Assembly: GCA_025602915.1 (NCBI GenBank)
Contig: JAHLJZ010000090.1
Location: forward strand, 1 to 64,000
From: Paraphysoderma sedebokerense
Lineage: Eukaryota > Blastocladiomycota > Physodermatomycetes > Physodermatales > Physodermataceae
Direction: 5' to 3'
Length of the DNA: 64,000 nt
Shown here one piece after another: positions 1 through 12,200 of the stretch (positions are counted from its first letter, which is position 1; the number at the start of each line of letters is the position of its first letter). A program made the position numbers and the translations under genes. The notes beneath the pieces are model-generated. The model saw only the letters and a program-made list of their open reading frames with translations. It made no database searches and was not told the DNA's origin.

Positions 1-443
1 CGTAGTTTCGTCACTTTTCTAGGTGGCAAAACTCGCTTCCCTTAATATGGAGGGAAATAAACTTAATTTTAAACCCCCTAACCTAACCTAATCTTCGCAT
101 CTGCATAAAAGAAGGAAACGCATTTCTTCAAACAGCGTAAATGTGACAATTTTACGCTGAAAATTTGAATATCTAATTAATTGATATATCAACGTGTCAT
201 TGCAAATTCGTTAAGTTCAGTTCAAATTTGTATAGGGTGGAAGACTGGTAGTTAATTGGAATTTTATTTCAGCAACACTGGCTCTTTGTATCATTTGTTA
301 ATCATCAAGCCAAAAGTCAAAAAATTATTCATAATGAACGACATATCATATTGTCATCTTTTCTCGAGAAGAGGCGACGGCATTTTATATGAATCTGCAA
401 TGATGCAACCTCGAATGATCGTGTTCAGACTTATTTAATTTGC
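1..443. other. Left edge, no gene seen
   Basis: AT-rich sequence downstream of the minus-strand membrane protein gene. The only open frame (256-438) is short, starts at no convincing context and matches nothing I recognise. Three CCTAA(C) units occur near 74-93, too few to call a telomere tract. I see no RNA gene here. Confidence 0.5.
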
Positions 444-1396
444 TCAAGTGCTAGAATGTATGTTTGAAGCTGCGGCAGTCGCAACTGATGTTGGATTCAC
501 ACGAGCAGGAGTGGTCTGTGACTGTGGCGAGACAGACAATTGGGTTTTCAAGATTGATTTAGCGACATCTTTGGTGATAGTAACGTAATTTTTGTAACTT
601 TCCAATATAATTACTACAGAAGAAAAGGGAAATATGGTTAGCTTCAGGACCAGAGTAATAGAATTTTGAGTCATAACATACATGGATAGATGTTGCTATT
701 GAAGCCTTCAATGGGTCCAGGGAATACAACCAGGCCGGAAAAGCCAACGATTCGAAGAAGTAAAACTACCAAAGTCAGAAGAAAGTCGAATGCAAGGGCA
801 GCCCACTTTGTTTTTTCATTCATGATGATTGATTTTAAGTTGCCTTCACGATTTTTTAATAGAGTTCGTAAAAACAGAACTGATAGTAACAGATTGCTGA
901 GCAACGCAATAGTTGATAGAGCAATCCCAGACTGTCTCGCTGACCAATAAATCTGGGCAGGAGCAAAGAAGATATTGGGATAAATGGAATAAATGGTAGC
1001 TGCAACAATTGCGGGCACTGACAAAACGGCAGGTATGGCAAAATTAAGGAGTCTACGGACACCAACTGAGAATTTGGCGTGATGAGCGACAACTAGCAAC
1101 CTCTCAATTAAGACGGTATAGAGACAAAAGTCGTTGATGGCACGGAACCAATATCCAATAGGTCTGGCCGCGGAACCTGTGTAAACCAGGCCATAAAGTA
1201 AACCGTATAATGAGCAGATAAAGAAGCACACGGCGCTGATGGAGCCAACGACAATCGCTCCAAAGACGAGCCTGTTTCCGCGAAGGCTGTGCAAGTTAGG
1301 GTTGACCAAGAGGGCAATTGTTGTTTTCAACGCCATTCCCGCGAGGAAAGATACCACAGCCGTGCTTTCCAGGTATACTTGTGTGGATGCAGCCAT
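444..1396 (-). CDS. Multi-pass (about 6-7 TM) membrane protein, unknown function
   Basis: Two exons, 1396-682 and 613-444, joined by a GTATGT...TGTAG intron that keeps the frame and gives about 294 residues. I chose the ATG at 1396 because the hydrophobic reading starts directly after it. At least six hydrophobic helices follow one another, with a basic loop after the third (IERLLVVAHHAK), and the polar C-terminal tail lies in exon 2 (KNYVTITKDVAKS). The layout recalls a seven-helix receptor-like protein, but I cannot assign a family and see no ligand or G-protein motif I trust. It is transcribed away from the TFIIIC-like gene, with an 866-bp shared upstream region. Confidence 0.7.
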
Positions 1397-2262
1397 CTTA
1401 AATTAGTAGAAACGAAAGGGTCTGTGGCGAGAGATAAAAGAAGTGGGAGGGGTAGTGAGAAACTGTGGCCGTGTTGGCTAACCGGACGGCAGATGGATAT
1501 TATATGCACTGAGCCGTTAGATATATTTGTAATAATACATCATGGAAGTACGAAGGGGCCAATTCCCCTTAATGGACGACCAACCAACAATTGCCCAGGA
1601 GGCACACAACAACACAACAACGGGAAATAGGAGAATATAGGGGGATTGAAGAGTGATTGAACACAATCACCAAAGGGGTCAATCGAACCGCGTCTGGATG
1701 GGAGCAAGAGCGAGTAACGTTGATGCAAGCACAGAACAACGGCAAGGAGCATTCACGAATGTTAGCCATTCAACAGAAATGAATTTACACAGAACATTCG
1801 AGGGAATATGTGATATCGTGAAGCAAGAGCGAACCTTCTGGGTACAAGGAGGTAGCACTCGATTGAGGGGGCGGATGTGGCCACAGTCACAGTCGGAAAC
1901 CCCTCAGAGCTGTTATGGGATATACGTGGAGTATTGACTCTACTTGATACATCTACAAACACTATTATTAACGAGCCCATGAAACTGTCACTTTGTGCAG
2001 CCTGAAAGGAAGAGTGGCAGGGGCTACAGGACGCTTTGAAGCAAAGATGAACAGCAATTGGGGAATGGCTTGGATAAATACCCAAACTCGTTTAGTGTTG
2101 CTGATCAAGTTCATTCCATTAAAAGATATTCCAGATTATAGATATCTTTTGATAATAAAAGTAGCGAGGAACTCTTCAAGTCAGATAAAGCACATAAATC
2201 ACGTGACACTATTTGCCATATCTCTGCGCTCCAATCTCGAACTGTATCCGTCCGACAAAAAT
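1397..2262. promoter_or_regulatory. Divergent intergenic region
   Basis: Region between the starts of the minus-strand membrane protein and the plus-strand TFIIIC-like gene; it must hold both promoters. Several short open frames on both strands overlap each other, lack splice support and match nothing known. An in-frame extension upstream of 2263 exists but uses a TTG start, so I reject it as coding. Confidence 0.45.
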
Positions 2263-5200
2263 ATGCCCCGTTCTTTGCGAAAGAGGTCATCTCGCAAAAG
2301 CTATTCTGAAGATGTCTTCGCAGGAGTAGATTCTTCCGAAGAATCCGAATGCCCCGGTCCCGGGTCCACGTCCGCCTTGCAGCAATCCTCGAAATCCAAG
2401 ATAGGTGTTGATTCAGCCGACGACGAGGATGATGATGAGTACAGCTTCTCAGCGGAAGATGATGCGGAAGTAGAAACAGAGAATGATGATCATGATGGAG
2501 AAAATTTCGAAATCGACGACATTGCTATTGAAAACAAAGAGATCCAGAGTGATACAACTCATCATGAGTTGTTGGATGTACCAAACGATTCGAATGGAGC
2601 ATTAAATTCACACAGTGTAGAAGAGCTGGAAATGTATAAAGAGAATGAGCAGGCACTGGCTGACTTAATCAGAACCATCGAAGAACATTTTCAAGCTAAT
2701 GTGTTTGAATTAAAAGACGTCATTGTTGGCTCATTCAACGGCGACGGAAAGACTCAAGACTCAACAACAGTGCATATTACAAAAACTGTAAAGAAAAGAG
2801 GTCGCCCGAGAAAGTATCCAATATCGAATACGTCAACAAAAGAACCATCAAAGTCTGAAGCAATACTACCAGCTCCTACGAGCGTTTCCTCTTCACCTCT
2901 CGCGCCATCCGAAAGTCATCCATCTCTCCCCGAGAAGCAGAAGCATCTTGTATTTCCAGTTGATAATACTGGCAAATTGACATGTCCGGTACAAGCTTGC
3001 AAGAAGGTTTTTGCTTCAAAGGCGGGGTTTGTCTACCACCTTCGAAATACGCCGCACAATTTTTTAGATTTCCTAGCACACGCCTTTCCAAATTCCCGAA
3101 TCGACGCTGTCTCTAATACTTCGAATGTAATGAATAAAATCTCTTCGAATCCAAATTCCACTGAACCGCTCTCAATCATTGCAACCTTGCCATCCACTTC
3201 AATTTTATCAAACATTGAACCATCGATAGTGCACATGCTTCTGCTTGTTCCAATTATATCGTACCCTCTGAAGGTCAATACTCCACCTGCCGTTATGCCA
3301 CCACCACATGGCACTAGTGCAAAAGCTGTATCTTATGAAGTGCTGTTTGATATACCCGATCTGCCGGAAGATGTCGTAGAGCCGTTCAAGGTATTATTAG
3401 AAAAGCCAGAGTATTCAAGTTTGAAATTTTACATCGAAGGCCAGTCGGTTGAAGCAGTCATAGGGGAATCGAAATATCAAACTCGAAATTTAAGACATGC
3501 GGCTGAGAGAAAATCAAATCGGTCCACTGATCAATCTAAGGCATCATTGCCCCACAAACCTCGCGGCAAACCTTCTCGATCGAAACAACCGTTCAGTGGT
3601 CAACGTAATGCCGAATTAATGTGTGACTGCATCGATTTCTCAAAACCATCTGACGCACTCAAAAAGCCATTTTGGCAATTGTTTGAAAGTAACCCACGTT
3701 TGAAAGAGTTCAAAGAAGATTGCAAGTTAAAACTTCGGACGGATGATATCAAGATTCTGACCAAGGAAGAGCGAGAGAGGGCTTCTAAAATGTGGACTCC
3801 AAGAAAGGTGGAAGTTCGGAACAAATCGGGTATAGAAAGTAGGATTACGGAGGTGGGATGTATGCAGTCTGAGCAATTGCGTATGTCATCAATTCTCCCA
3901 TGCTTTGACGCACTGGATGAATTTCTCACCGTACCTTTCGGCTGATCTGGGATCCTCAGCGCCATCATGTTCGAAAGGATTTTTACTTAACACTGGCTGT
4001 TCAGTGTGGGGATTAGATTGGTGCCCGGGCGTTCCATCCGGTGGTAAGTTATATATCATCAATCTATTCATATAGCATGATGTTACATGTTTCTCGTTCC
4101 CTCGTCCATTTCTTTCTCACTTCCATCTTGTATACCATTAATTCTGTATAATTTATAGCACCGCAGTATCTCGCTGTATCATCATATCCGACGAAAGATA
4201 CCCACATCGTTATGGGTCGTAAGTACCAGCCCTCGACCGGAATAATTCAAATATGGCATTTAGGTGACGGTGTAACGAATTCAACGATTGACTCGGAAAT
4301 GCAGAAACCAAAGTTGGACTTATGTCTTGTCCATGATTGGGGAGTATGCTTGGATTTGAAATGGTGGCCGATTGGATTATACCACGACCCGCGGACGAAT
4401 GCAACAACGTCAAATGAAAATGGAACTTCCGACGGACAGCTGAATGAGGAGCTCGGAAGCATCGGAATCTTGGGTGGAACATTTGCTGATGGATCGTTTA
4501 GGTTATTCGTTGTGCCACACCCGGAGCGAGTTCGTGAAAAGCTGAAGGTGACGAGTGATAATGAACCTTGTTTTGGTATGTTATGACTCTTAGTGATTAA
4601 TCTCATTTTGCAAAAGGCTGACTCAATTATGACAGTGCGAATTAAGAAAGTGCTGCTCGATGCAACGTTACCGGATAGTACCTATTCCAAATTTAACTTT
4701 GGTGGATTGTTTCGAATAGCTGTCGGCGCATCCAACGGTACGATATGCAAATATTACTTGGTCACAGCAATTTTTAATAACTATTCCAATCCATGTCGCA
4801 GGATTTATATCCATATTTTCCCTCCTCTCCGCTTCAAACACCTCATCACCGAAGCCAGAGATTTATTTCCCAGCCCACGACAGTTGTGTTCGCGACATAT
4901 TCTTCGGTCATGGTGGTTCACCATCAGAGGGTAATCAACTGATATCATGTGGTTTAGATGGTAAATTATTATTTTGGGATTTGAGTGATTTATTTGTACC
5001 AGTGCAATTGCATCGGACGAGAGCGTTCTTGATGAGCTGCAATTGGCCCGTGTCATTTGATGTTTGGGTTCTCGCGGATTCCGAAAATACAGTTCGATAT
5101 ATGAGGTTTTCTGGTGACGAGATGGCAACCCATGTACTGCTTGGTCATAAAGGATGTGTCTGGGTAATTAGTAGCTTTTCTCCGACCTTTCCCAATGTTA

Positions 5201-5645
5201 CTTTCGCATATTCATTCACTCTTGTCATTTCAGAGTCTCGCGACAAGTCTTTACCATCCATTCCTCGCTTCCGCTTCAGCGGATGGGTCAATACGAGTAA
5301 TCAACCTGAACAAAGGTCGTAGTCGGTTCTATACGCCAGTTTATAATACGCTATATGAATTAGATTATGATAAAGAAAGACAGCTCCTGAAAATGACGGA
5401 CGCAGTAGGGACTGAGGTGAGTGGGTTCTTGACATCGTCTTATGTTTTCGTGTGCTTTTTTTAATTTTTGTTTATAGGAATCAAAAGCAAATGCTCACAA
5501 ACAAGAATCGCAATATGTGCAGTACTTTCCATCTGAAGCTGCAGTCCAGAAAGTTGTATGGAGCACCAACCCGCAATCGTCGTGTTGGTTAACCAGCGGC
5601 GGGACTGAAGGAATTGTAAGGATCGAAATGGTAGGAAGGGATTGA
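2263..5645 (+). CDS. TFIIIC subunit-like WD40 protein (GTF3C2/Tfc6 type)
   Basis: Seven exons: 2263-3880, 3960-4043, 4159-4575, 4636-4737, 4802-5163, 5234-5416, 5478-5645, giving 977 residues with all phases consistent. The first half is acidic and Ser-rich. It carries an AT-hook (KKRGRPRKYP, about residue 177) and a C2H2-like finger (CPVQAC...H, about residue 240). The second half reads as WD repeats: NTGCSVWGLDWCPG, YLAVSSYP, GIIQIWHLG, ISCGLDGKLLFWDL, LASASADGSIRVINL. The block of WCPG, YLAVSS and GIIQIW, in that order, is what I remember from the TFIIIC tauB beta-propeller subunit, which helps recruit RNA polymerase III to tRNA and 5S genes. Another chromatin WD40 protein is possible. The finger is degenerate. 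Confidence 0.68.
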
Positions 5646-6220
5646 ATCGGTAATTAAAGCCCTGACTGAATGGATTTCTAAAACATTGTAAAATATCGAA
5701 TTGATTAGGTTGGTGAAATTTCCAACCTAAGATTGTATTACCACTAAAATAAGTGTATACCAAAATGGATTGTGTATATTTCTTTACCCATGAGTTATTC
5801 AGCTTATGCGAGGCTTCAAGAATCGCACATATTTTATACTCGAGGAGTTCATTTTATTTTAACAGTCGAAATGGCGGCAATTGTTTAATAGAAGACATCC
5901 TATTGACAACAATTCAGCCACGCCGTTTACCGGAGAAATATTAGTTGAATTTTTTTATCACAGCCTCGTAAGATATTTAGTGTACAATCATAAGTTTATG
6001 TGTATATTATACCGATGATATTATACTATTATCGCGATTGCATTTTGCATTTGAAATTAATACTGACGCTGCCTTAAATTCGGTCCTTCTATCAATTCCT
6101 GTCCCGAGCAGGCGCCACAGAGGAATTTAAATGCCCGTCTAAATCAAGACTCCGAATTCCATTATCATCATCATTCTCATTTAACTGCTCAGGGCGAAAT
6201 TATATCGATATCGTGCTAGT
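5646..6220. other. Intergenic region, no gene seen
   Basis: 3' flank of the TFIIIC-like gene and promoter of the pericentrin-like gene. AT-rich, with one 63-codon open frame that has no support. No RNA gene or repeat visible. Confidence 0.5.
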
Positions 6221-9200
6221 ATGGACCCTTCCAAGGAGTCCCTTGTCCAACAAGGCAAAAAACGACTAGCTAAATTTCAGAAGCAAAGAGCTCGATCCGG
6301 CAGCACAACTCCATCCTCATCCAATTCATCTTCGCAAGCTTCATTGTATTCAACCTCAAATCCATCCCTTCATATATCGACTTCAAATTCGAAATCTAAT
6401 TCTCGTTCAAATTCTATTTATTTGTCGAATACGTTGTCTCTTGATGAAGGCAGCTTGTACAACACTCCCGATGGAGGGAGTCTGGAGAATTCTCACAATT
6501 CAGAGTCTAATGCCATCGCAACTGAATTGAAGCAATATAATGCGAATTCGTCGGATAAGTACCATTCTCGGCCTTCATCAAAATCTGAATCCGAGATGCA
6601 TGCACCGCTGTCCGTCGGCAATATTAGCGCCGGCAATGTCGGACCGTCTTCGGCCGTCGACAAGACATCATCGATTGAATCGATACAATCGAATCTTGCA
6701 CCAGCCCACAACAGAAGTCAAGAACTATCCGATTCCACAAGTTTAAATGATCCTTCCCCGGTTGATAAAGCTCCGACGGCAGAAAAAGGGACGAGTCTAA
6801 CGAATTTGCTTGAACCGAGTGCTTTCTCTGAAACTTCCAGTTTAAATGAGCATAATCCCCTTGATGAGGAAGGCACTGTGGGTAAAATGTATGTGCATTT
6901 TTATCCTATTTATAATAGATTCCATGAAAGATTCTCATTCCAACTTACACGATTTGAACCGTTGTCGTGCGTACAATTGTTTACATTCTGTATTGGTTTA
7001 ATCTCTAGAATTCCAATTTCCGACTCCCTTGAGGAAAATATCAATCTCGACCATAATGCCTCCCAGAGTAACCACGAAATTCAACATGAAGCTCATGGAG
7101 CCGAGACTACCAAAGGCGTTCACGATTCAACTCAATCTCAAGTTGCCGAACTCACGCAGCAACTGGCATCCGTTAAAGCTGAAAATCAGTATTGGTCTAC
7201 CATGATAACACATGTTTCCGAACAGAACGCAGAATTACTTAAGGAAAAGCAAACATTGGAAGAACAGATAGCATCACTACAGGAATGTGAGAGAGAGAAT
7301 CGGAAATTAAAAAATTTGAAAGAGCAGCAAGGAGGCGAAAGAGATAGGATTGAAGCTTTAGTGAAGGAAATTGAGCGGTTAACATCGGATTCAAATCAAT
7401 CTAGAAGTACAATATCAATTTATGAAAACCGGGTGAAGGAGTTGGAAGTCGAACTCCGAAATGCTCAATCTCAGATTCCACCTCCAAATCAAATCTATGC
7501 GGAAGCCGAAGCCGTAGAGGCTCTCAAGGCCGAAATTACATCACTTCAACTTCAGCTCTCTACCTCTGAATGTGATATGTCATACGAAATTCAACAATTG
7601 AACGCACGAGTTCAACTTTTACAATCCAAATGTTCTGAACAGAATGATACCATCAACGAGTTACGAGAGACTTTATCCACGAAAGATGCTGAAATTGAAG
7701 AGTTAAAGGTTAGTCAGGACTTGAAAATGAAAATTGACAGGTAACGACAACGACATTACTGACTTACGGAAATTTGGTTGACTTGGTGCAGGTTTGTCTT
7801 TCCGATTCGAAACTATCAAATTCTCAACTTACACGAGACAATGACGAAACGGGTACAAGAGTTTCAGAGCTGGAAACAATAATTCGAGAAAAGGATGGAC
7901 GCATTAACGGTTTAATGAACGAAATATCTAGCCTTGAGATTGAGCTTTCTGAATCTAAAGATCTCTATTCGGAATCCAGCCTCAAAGCAACTGAAGTCGA
8001 AATTTTAAGATCTGATCTTTCAGCTCAAAAAGATCAATTCGATTTGGAAATTCGGTATGAATCACTTCAACAATTCAGTGCCGAGAATGAAGCCAAGCTT
8101 GAAAGTTCAACCCAAGAAGTTCAACGGTTGTCCGAAGGCCTGGAAACTCTCCAAGCCAAGGTTTCCGAATACGAAGAAATGAGATCTGCTTATGAGTCTC
8201 TCGAATCCCGGTTCGCAACATTAAAAAGCGACAACGAATCTCTTGTGCAAGTACATGAAGATTACGAGAATCAGCTTGCAACGTCGCGCAAGGAAGTTGA
8301 GTCATTGCGAAGCCAGTTGAAAAAAATTCAATCGAAAGTTGAAATTGACTCCCTGAACATGACTGCATCCGAATTAAGTGACATGGCAGCCGAAAAAGAA
8401 ACGGAGCTAGAAGCTGTGAAAGAACAGTTACGGTTGTTGGAGACCGAGAAAGAGAAGTCTGAAGAGACATTCCGTCATCTTGAGGAACAATTGAAATTGT
8501 CGGAGGAGAAGCGTTCAGGATTAGATAAAGAATTACAGATAGTGGATCAAGAATGCAAGGTTTGTCACTTCCACATCACCTGTTTCATTTTTGATGACCT
8601 CTTTTGCTTATGATTTTGATTTTGATTTTGATTTTAGTCTCTGGAGGAGTCCATACAGCAGAAGAGTACCATCCTGTCCAACCTTCAAACGTCCCTTGAT
8701 TCCGTACAGAACGAAATATCGGAGCTCGCAGAACAACGTTCAAAACTTTTTGAAACACGGTCGATACTGCAAGGCGAAATTGAGTCATCAACCAATGCAA
8801 TTGCCGATGTACAAAACAAATTATCTCAGTTGCAGAAGGAAACGCGCGCCTTGGAAGATACCTTGAAAGATCAGCGAACACTCAAAGAACAGTATGAGAG
8901 GGACCTCAGCCAAGGGCAATCGGATATTAAAGCGTTGGAAGAGGAAATTGAGACGCTGAAGGTTCAAACTGCTCAAAAACGCCAAATTAAGTCACAATAC
9001 GAATCCGACCTTAACAACATCGAGGATGAATTATCCTCTTCTCAAAACGATCTACAAAAATTGCAGTCAGAACTTTCGAATGTTAATGAATCCAAATCTC
9101 AGTATGAGCGTGACATTGAACGCATCAACGACGAGATGGCGGCAATTAAGAATGACCTTGAACAATCGTTTAACCGCAAAATTGATCTTGAAGGATCTGT

Positions 9201-12200
9201 TAATTCGTTGAATGAAATAAACGAGGAAGCAACCCAATTACAGGCTCGAAATCTCGAGTTGGAAAATCAACTACGCAGTGTGCAAAAGCGCATCAGTGTA
9301 ACTGACAACGAATTGGGAATGTTAAAAACGAAATATGACGACGACGTCGGCCGATTAACGAAACAAACAGAGCAACTTTCAGAAGAACTGAAGCAGAAAG
9401 TTAAACAAGTCGAAAGCTTGGAGATATTTAAACGTAAACAAGAAGCAGAAGGAAATGATGTGCGTATATTGGTTGAAACAATTGCCGACGTGACAGAGCA
9501 GTTGAGCAATGTTAAGAATGAAGCGAAAGATTTGAGGAAAATCAAGAATCAATTTGCAGCTTTCATTATGAAGTTGGATAAGGTTTTAGATATGGTTCAG
9601 AGAGAAGACATTGAAATGGTGACAGAAGACATGTTGGAAGAAGAAGATCTGGAAGGCTCCGTAAATAATTCTGCAGTGTCAGAGAACTCGTCCACAGTTT
9701 TCAATCGCTTTATCGAAATCCTCAGCAACCAACGACTTCAACTTATGAATCTTCAAAACGTCTCTTCCCTTACAAAATATTCCGACGATTTGTCGAATGA
9801 AATACAAACATTAAAAAATTCTTGCTCGTCATTGGAAGCTACTAAGCAGTCTTGGCTTCGAAAACGAGACACGCTGACATCAGAAATCAACAAACTAGAA
9901 TCGGATATATCAGAACTTGAGATTGCATTGAAGGAGGCGACCGAACAAGTGGAGAAGGAACGTCTAAGTTTAGAAACTGAACAAACGATATTGAAGGAAA
10001 GTCTGGACGAAATGGAAGTCGAGAATAAGAAGTTGAGGCAACAAATTGAGGAATCTAAGGTGAGGCTAGAAGCGTTGGAATTTGAGTCTGAAGAGCTGCA
10101 ACAAAAAATGGAACTCGTGCAGGATAGACAGAAAAAGTCTGGTTCCTCCGCGAAAAGTTCTATTGAAACAGATTCAGTTATGTCTCCGTCGACCATTACC
10201 GACCCGGACATGTTACGCGAAATGTTGCGATCCGAACAAGATAAAACGGCGGAATTGTACATTGTTATTGAGGACATGAAGCTTCAATTGCAACAACGTC
10301 AATCTCATTCCCGTCCCCGACCGTCGGCTTCAGCCATCTCTCATTCCGAATCAGCTGAAGAGTCTGTACACCATGATTCATTGGCCAGCGACTCGATTTT
10401 AGACGAACGAATCTCCTCTGTCCGTGATTCTTATATCGATGACTCCGTAAATTATCCTCATGCAAATGAAATCGAAGATCAGGCCGACGAAATCGTGGAA
10501 TTGAAGTCCAGAATGGCGATGTTGCAAGATGAGATCAAGAAACGAGACGAAGAACTACTGAAAAAGGAACAAATGGTATCGAGACTGGAGGAGTTGGTTT
10601 TCGAGGTCAGCAAAAATAACAATGGTTCCAGATTGAGAGATGAGGAGGAATTCCAAAGTGCGCAGATGGAGATTAAAGAAATGAATAAGAGCGAAATCGA
10701 AGAAAGTGTGGTAGACGGATTAATCGAGGCTATTCAAATGAACGATGAGACGTTGAATCAAACACAAGAAATGATCCAGCTTATGTCCCCAGTAAGCGGA
10801 CAGGGTAGTAAACTCCCTCCTGTGGAAAGCATGGTATGTTTTAATTAGTTCATCCTGTTGTATCATGCTTGATGGTCCTGACGTGACGTCTACCAGACGT
10901 CGTACTCCCCTTTAACTATTCAAACAAACAAGGCTTACCCTCCCAAGGTGTCAGCTTCACTTCAGGAAAAACTTGAGTCGGCCAAGTTTGACATAGAGAA
11001 AGAAAAGCTAATAAACAACGAGCTGTCTCTGCAAAATGAGAATTTGAGGAAGCGGATCAGCGAAATGCAGAGCGTTATGGTCGCATTAGAAAGGAGTGTT
11101 GAAACATTGAAAACTGGGCTAGCTGAAAAACAAAGAATAGTGGATGAATTGAAAATCGCGAGAGATAATGAAGATACAGGCAATGTCAGTGGTTCTAGGT
11201 AAGTCAATCGGTTCTATCTTGTTTCTATGAATTCGATACAGTGCTAATTCTGATAATACTAGTTTCGAAGACGAAGTGGAGTCCACTCTCCGGAAAAATT
11301 CTCAAGCTGTGGAATACATCGACGAATTAGTTCGTGTAGTTGCCCAAACCCCATTCAAAGCTACCTCCGCATCCAATCCATTCGCATCCCCTTCACATTC
11401 TCCCTCTAAAATTTCTTCATTATTATACTCTCAATCATATTCAACTCCGACTCGCAGATCACGATCGAGGACGAGAAGTGTAAACAGAAACGGTAGTCCT
11501 GGTTATGTCAGGTTTGATGAGGCTATGGTTGATGCGATAGAAGATACTGGCAGGTCGAGCTTACGTAGCCCTGGGAGAGAACTGACTTCTCATGGTACCG
11601 TTGATCCAAATGATACTTCGGTCCATATGGACACATTATTAGAAGTGTTAGGTGAAAGCGAGAAGGAAGTCCAGGTAAGTTTTTCTTAAGTTATAAATAT
11701 CGTGCAAAATTTAAGATTGAGCTCTATCAATATCGTTCGCCATTAGATTTTGCGATCGGCCCTGGAAGCAGTTACCAAGCCCGACAAAGACTTAATACAA
11801 AGTGACGAAGCGAATGATATCCTTTTAAAACCCTGTTGAAACTATTTTCTCAAATTCCTGTTCACGATTAACTTCCTTAACGATTATTCTTACTCCCTCC
11901 ATCAGTCCTTTTATCACATATAACCGAACTTCGTAAAGTCTGGTCCCACGAGATGCAAGCCAACAAAGTGCTGGTTAAATTGTTGTCCGATATGCGATCT
12001 CATTTGGGTCGCTCTGAATCTTCATCATCTCAAATAATTACGTCATTAAGAAAAGAGCTTGAGGACTGCCGAAATGAATGCGAAAAATTGAGAACAGTTT
12101 ATGAAAAATCGAAACACGACATTCAGGACGAGAAGCGATTGTTGCACGCGCAATTACAGGATATACAGAAATCTGCGGACAACGAAAAGAAGCGAACAGA

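Noticed and set aside
74-93. CCTAACCTAACC telomere-like repeat
   Set aside because: Only about three units, no long tract and no subtelomeric features; ordinary genes follow at once.
1993-2262. 90-residue N-terminal extension of the TFIIIC-like protein
   Set aside because: It starts at TTG and has no similarity. The ATG at 2263 opens the charged N-terminus typical of such proteins.
9753-10277. 174-codon minus-strand Ser-rich frame
   Set aside because: Antisense shadow of the coiled-coil exon of the pericentrin-like gene, caused by its Glu/Lys codon bias.
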